Part shown: piece after piece, positions 59,001 through 64,000 of the stretch
How the letters are laid out: each line of letters opens with the position of its first letter
How positions within the stretch are numbered: position 1 is the first letter of the stretch
Assembly: GCA_943737045.1 (NCBI GenBank)
Contig: CALSFV010000023.1
Location: forward strand, 62,001-126,000
DNA from: Parapristionchus giblindavisi
Taxonomy: Eukaryota; Nematoda; Chromadorea; Rhabditida; Diplogasteridae
Length of the DNA: 64,000 bases
Direction of reading: 5' to 3'
Made by a program: the position numbers and the translations under genes
Notes under the pieces: generated by a model
The model's input: the letters and a program-made list of their open reading frames with translations, nothing else
What the model was told of the DNA's origin: nothing
The model's database searches: none

Positions 59001-62000
59001 CATGTTGTAGAAGAGGATTCACACATCCTGAATGTCTTCCTCTTCTCTACAATGACACTAGTCAGTTTATTCAACTTCTAAAATTGTTTTTAAATTGTTT
59101 TCGAAATAATTTCTGATTTTATTCTCACTGGCCACACTCCCACTATCTAGCTTGAAAAGGAATGAGTGAGTACAACTTTCTTATGTAAAGTAATTTGATT
59201 TCAGACTGTCTTCCCTACTCTCGATCGCTTCCAACGTCTCTAGATAAATGTTTGATGGGTCCAAGGGAACAGACCAATTCTGTTTCGTCATTCATCGATG
59301 GAAGTGGTATCTATGGATCAACCAGAGAGAAGGCACAACAGTTACGACTGTATAGAGAAGGTCATCATAAAGTGCATATTTTGCAAAGACACAAAATAAA
59401 TCGCTTTCTTAGTTTCAATTGGGTATCCAAAAGTACTTGTGCAAGGATAAAGCAAGATATCTTTCTCAAAACCATCATAGAGAATTAAAATAGGGCACAG
59501 TATTTATTACTGACCATAAGAACATAACAATGTTGTTCCAACCTCGATTCTCTCAAGAATGCCTTGGAGAAGGTATTGGTGAAGATTGGCATTCCCTACA
59601 TTTGGGCCCTCATCGGAATCGTTATCGCGGTCTATGGAGACCACATCGAGTGATCGTTCATTGTTATATTCCTATGGTAAGTAATAATTATTGTGCCCCA
59701 TTTGAACTATGATGGTTTTGAGAAAGATACATGATTTTAACCGCGTAACAGTACTTTATTGACACCCTTTATACTTATTTTTCCAAATTTCAGAGCATTC
59801 CTTGGTTTATTTGTTTCATGAATCAGTTAGTTTCAGGTTTACTTGATATGAACGATTCCTCTGATCAGTTGAGTCTTCCCAAAACAAATAAGGATTTGAG
59901 GTATATATTACAATTCATTATCGAACAACTCGCACCCTCCGCTCTGACCTACTTCTCTCGCAAAAATAGAGTATGATCAACATAATTTCATCGTAATTTC
60001 AGATGCAAGAATGGTTTGTGTTTCAATGGAGGCAATAGTAGAATGAATGTTCTTCCATCTTCAGCGGCGTTGTACACAATATGGATGAGACAACACAATA
60101 TTGTTGTTAGAAAGCTAAAAGTGATCATAATTTAAAAATTTACTGTCTGACACATTCCTTGAAAAAAGGAACTCAAAAAATTGTTCAATCGACCGTCATA
60201 GCATTTTTTATCAATATATTTTCTGTTCAGACAGATACATCGATTTCAGAAAGTGAATGTTCATTGGTCAGATGAGAAGTTATATCAAGAATCACGTAGA
60301 ATCGTTATTGCACAGATTCAATATATCACCTACTCATCTTTCTTGCCAATTCTATTGGGAAAAGAAAATATTATAAAGTGAGACATTTACTGTGTGAGAA
60401 AATTGAGTATCATTTAAAACTTAGAAGAAAAAAGTGTCCAATTCTTGTTCATTTTTAGAAACGATCTCGGACTGAAACCATTTGGATATTCGACAAGTTA
60501 TGATATGGTACGTACAATGCATACAAGAACTATGTAATCATAAGCAAATCAGACATAAATTGATATTATAACAGAAACGTGATGCAACTACATTGAATGA
60601 ATTCGCTTCTTCCGTCGGTCTCTTCTTCATTGGACTCATTCCACAAACATTGGGAACTGTTAGTATCAATCTTATAATAATTTAAAAACACAATGTGCTA
60701 CTGTCTATTAAATAGTATTTGACATCTCAAAGATTCTTATCATCAAGTGGAGCAATGACGAAGCCTTACATTTTCGGTCTAATTTTTTAAAGGTATCGAT
60801 AAATGGGACAATACAACGAGAAGAATCGATAGCTGATGCATTTGGTGATCCGTCGTTGTTATATTATGCTGATGGACTAGAAGGAACCATAAGGTTATTT
60901 CATTTTCAATCAAAATATGGATTAGTTATAATCGATAATTTAATTTAAGAAAAAATGTTTATGTTCTTTCTAGATATCTCCTCCATCGTGAGGCTCCTCA
61001 GTCAGGTCTTCGAATGAGTTCAGAACTATTGAATAGAGCATATCCAGGATTGGATGCAGCATCATGGATCATTCAAATGGGAAGAGATCATGGATTACCC
61101 TCATATGGAGAATGGAGGAAGATCTGTGGATTACAAAAGATAGAGACATTCGAGGAATTGGTGAATGTGGTATGCGATGCAATTAACATTTTATAATACT
61201 AAGACCTGTGTCAAAATTTTCTATATTCTATTTTGTGACTCGGTAGACTTCGAACACCCGACAATTACCTTCTTTTTATATATTTTATTTTAAGCTTCGC
61301 CCGGAAGTTGATCTAATCCGTCTGAAGTTCCATTACTCATCTCCATATGATTTGGATCTCTTCTTGGGTGGATTGGCTGAGAAAACAGAGAAAGGATCCC
61401 TACTCGGACCGACGTTTAGCTGTATTCTGGCAAGACAATTCGCGAATGTACATATTTTGAATCTTAACTATAAAATACACTATTTTATTATCTGATTACA
61501 GTAATTAATAATGGTAGTAACAGGTCACTGACAATGATTCTGGCGACAAAGAGCATTATTTTAGTTCTAATGAAGTTACTTTCAGACGAAATTGGGTGAT
61601 CGTTTCTGGTTCGAGAGTTTCGTTTTCCCTTCATCATTCACAGATGAACAATTAGATGAAATAAGAAGGACTTCATTGTCTACGATTCTATGTGAAACTA
61701 CGGGAGGAAGATTAGGATCAATTCAAATGGAACCTTTCATGAATCAAGATGAATACACGTGAGTACACCCTTAGACAAAAACACAGAAAATGAGACACAT
61801 TCAATATTCTTAGAAAGATTACAAAATAACATATTCACTGTACACATAAAAACAGGCACATTTGCGATCGAAAGTTTTATAAATTCAGAAACTTCCCACT
61901 CTTCTGTAACTCAACTAATCTACCAAAGATAAATTATAAAGCTTGGAGAGATGTCGAGCCGGATAAGAAATTCCCCATTACAAGGGCAAGTGCAAATGAA

Positions 62001-64000
62001 AACAGTTATTTATTGTCAATAATTAAGTGAGGGAAAGATTTATTTGTATGTTTACTCTTAGGAGCTATTGGAGAAGGTTCTTCATCTGGGACTTGAACAA
62101 TACAATCGATTACAAAAAGCTGAAGGCAAACGAATTAATGAAACAGGTGTGATATTATTTAAACTTAATCAGCTCGTATTACATGATTTATTGATTTCAT
62201 GCACTTCTATCTTTTAATGCTAATTTATAGCGCACTGTTGTCTATTTAAGTATCTTTAGATCTTGTTTTGGAATTGTAAGTAACAGATAATGAAAAGAAG
62301 CGAGCCTTCCGAATTCTGTAATCCTTCATCTTCATTTTGTTATTCGGATGGATCATTGGCGAATCAAAGTTTTTACATAAATCGCTTTCAACTGTTTATT
62401 CCGGTCGGACGGTGATACCGGTGCCATCCCGGATCACTTAACAATCGCCAATGAGCATAATTATTTAAGGTGGTTCAATATCTCCAAACAGTCGGTCATC
62501 AGCATTCTCTCATTCATCATTACTTGCTCCAAAGAGAGAATCACTCGATATCGCTGTCACTGCTGGAGTTCTTAGAGAAACGACCAAGTTATTGATCAGT
62601 GGGTCAGCAGTCAATTCACCTTAATAAAATCCTTAAAATAATGAATAAGCTAATTCTCCTTTCTGATGTGACGTCATACCTTGCAGCCCAGAATTTGTGG
62701 TATTTATAGACTCTATTTTGAAGAATTTCATAATTTAGAAACTTCTCACTTTCGGAAGCTGGAATTCCTCCCAATTTGGAGATGAGTACACTACAAATGT
62801 TATTACCAGAGATTGATGTAACCGAAGTCATTGGCAATTTCAAACCGTTCTTAGGTATATTTTAGCTTTATATTACTATAATATTGATTCGTTAACTTAT
62901 CTATTGACTAATCAATCCTTTCAGGGTTCCAGAATGAAGTGAATCGCACTAAATGTTTACCTCAGCCTCTTCCTTGTGATAAAACTAACAAATATCGATC
63001 ACTGAGTGGATGGTGTAACAATGTCAAATTCCCCCATTATGGAAATTCATTCCAAACATTAAGAAGATTGTTACCTCCTGTCTATGATGATGGTTACTTT
63101 TATTTCCACTCATTATTATCACATTCAAGCATTGAAAACTCGTAACAAAATCATTATTTTAAAATTAACTTGATACGGACATAAACCAACCATTTTTATT
63201 TTTATTAATATAGGATTCGATTCACCTCGTACAAAAGCAAAATCTGGTAGACAACTTCCCTCAGCAAGACGAATCTCTAATAAGATTCATCATGATCTAC
63301 CTATATTCCATGCAAAGTTCAATTTATTCATTTTAATAATTTTATCTCAACTTTCTCCACTATTATTATCCATTAACACTGATCTTATTTATTGATTCGT
63401 TCCATGAATAGTGGACCCAATCAAAATATAATATTATAAATAACACTTTCTTAAGATTCACTCATATGTTAATGCAATACGGACAGATTCTTGATCATGA
63501 TATGATGCATTCACCCATTGCTAGAGGTTATCATACTATTCGTGCAATAGATATCCATCATTGTAACTACCAATTTTAGGTGCAAATGAGGCGATCCTGA
63601 ATTGTTCTCGTTGTGATTCTGTTAATACATTGTCAATTCATTGTTTTCCCATACCAATCGATAATGATGATCCACACTTCCCTCCTTATCATAATGATGG
63701 ATCAAGAAGGTGTATGCCCTTCACTAGAAGTTTACTCGGACAAGTCAAATTGGGATATCGCAATCAAGTACTCTCATTTAATTATTTGCACATTTTTTCT
63801 GTACATATTTTCGGTGTGTCTGATGATAAAAATACTTAAAATTAAATATTTTCAGTTGAATCAATTGAGCTCATTCCTTGATGCCTCCACAATCTATGGT
63901 TCGACAGAATGCGAAATGGCCAAATTGAGACTATTCAAACAAGGCAAACTCAACTTTACTGATCTCGGGTAATCGTTAAGTTAGTAGACGATCAATCGTT
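56006..64000 (+). CDS. Dual haem-peroxidase-domain secreted protein (partial, runs off right edge); first domain haem-dead
   Basis: Animal haem peroxidase superfamily, extracellular. Exons: 56006-56144 (signal [16 protein letters not shown]), 56191-56240, 56444-56558, 56608-56713, a short uncertain exon near 56940-56973, 57018-57122, 58433-58521, 58628-58721, 58980-59060, 59205-59360, 59837-59900, 60003-60120, 60235-60377, 60459-60507, 60575-60658, 60793-60893, 60974-61169, 61295-61447, 61586-61758, 61889-61985, 62062-62146, 62470-62602, 62739-62854, 62925-63092, 63214-63316, 63456-63526, 63580-63767, 63856-63968. Domain 1 has family marks: [62 protein letters not shown]. But the distal DHD is YDD (SFIYDDI) and the proximal RFGH region reads LFFIG. 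Domain 2, starting at about 62985 ([17 protein letters not shown]), keeps the distal site (GQILDHDMM). No stop separates the domains and phase is continuous, so one protein is likely. Confidence 0.88.
57364..58300 (-). mobile_element. 5'-truncated non-LTR retrotransposon (reverse transcriptase C-terminal part)
   Basis: A single 308-codon minus-strand frame ends at 57364. It carries [13 protein letters not shown], the catalytic [10 protein letters not shown], a [16 protein letters not shown] thumb-proximal segment, [12 protein letters not shown], and a C-terminal [20 protein letters not shown] block typical of jockey/CR1-like elements. The fingers domain, endonuclease and any ORF1 are missing. 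The 5' edge is a fourfold tandem repeat of about 18 bp at 58229-58302 (see findings). It interrupts the peroxidase intron between 57122 and 58433. The intact frame suggests a recent insertion. Confidence 0.9.
59512..59655 (+). other. Intronic open frame with a strongly hydrophobic helix
   Basis: In the peroxidase intron 59361-59836, one frame reads [20 protein letters not shown] then [19 protein letters not shown] and stop. It looks like a real C-terminal transmembrane segment, but phase and family comparison show that the peroxidase splices past it. No partner exon was found. It may be an alternative 3' exon, a captured fragment, or chance. Confidence 0.25.

Overview
The window is eukaryotic and almost certainly from a free-living or parasitic nematode. 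Genes are split into many short exons by small AT-rich introns. Several start codons lie a few bases after a 3' splice site (TTTCAG, TTTTAG, ATTTAG), as expected for spliced-leader trans-splicing. The gene families are typical worm families: a Furry/SAX-2 homologue, a FAT-type delta-9 desaturase, an NHX Na+/H+ exchanger, a UDP-glycosyltransferase, an F-box protein, a dual haem peroxidase and small secreted proteins. Most gene models were rebuilt by hand from splice sites and reading-frame phase. They were checked by phase continuity and remembered family motifs, not by database search.

Layout. 1-2133 (-): N-terminal part of a furry/sax-2 gene, divergent from 2961-9315 (+), a complete cytoplasmic aspartyl-tRNA synthetase whose first intron carries a 2.35 kb transposon. 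10097-16475 (-): a large, mostly disordered, Ser/Pro/Gln/acid-rich protein, probably nuclear and not identified, convergent with the synthetase gene. 18392-22930 (+): a complete 20-exon UDP-glycosyltransferase, convergent with 23179-26279 (-), an 8-exon F-box protein. 27321-28958 (-) and 29875-34658 (-): two secreted proteins of unknown function, the second interrupted by a roughly 2 kb foldback element. 35303-37573 (-): a complete stearoyl-CoA-type desaturase. 38574-47342 (-): a complete 21-exon Na+/H+ exchanger. 47.4-54.1 kb: a gene-poor, repeat-rich block of foldback and inverted-repeat elements. 54115-55020 (+): a small secreted Cys-rich protein. 56006 to the right edge (+): a haem peroxidase with two peroxidase units, the first lacking both haem-site histidines, with a 5'-truncated non-LTR retrotransposon fragment in an intron.

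Mobile DNA is the dominant theme. At least four large inverted-repeat elements (43800-45690, 31545-33520, 50580-52350, 52971-53716) and about ten MITE-like elements sit in introns or intergenic DNA. There are also two copies of a tRNA-derived SINE and a TA-flanked family that begins AGACTCGA.

The most unusual observation is at 44783-44847, in the middle of an inverted-repeat transposon. All conserved parts of a hammerhead ribozyme core and three fully complementary helices are present, but in a linear order that does not match any of the three known hammerhead topologies.
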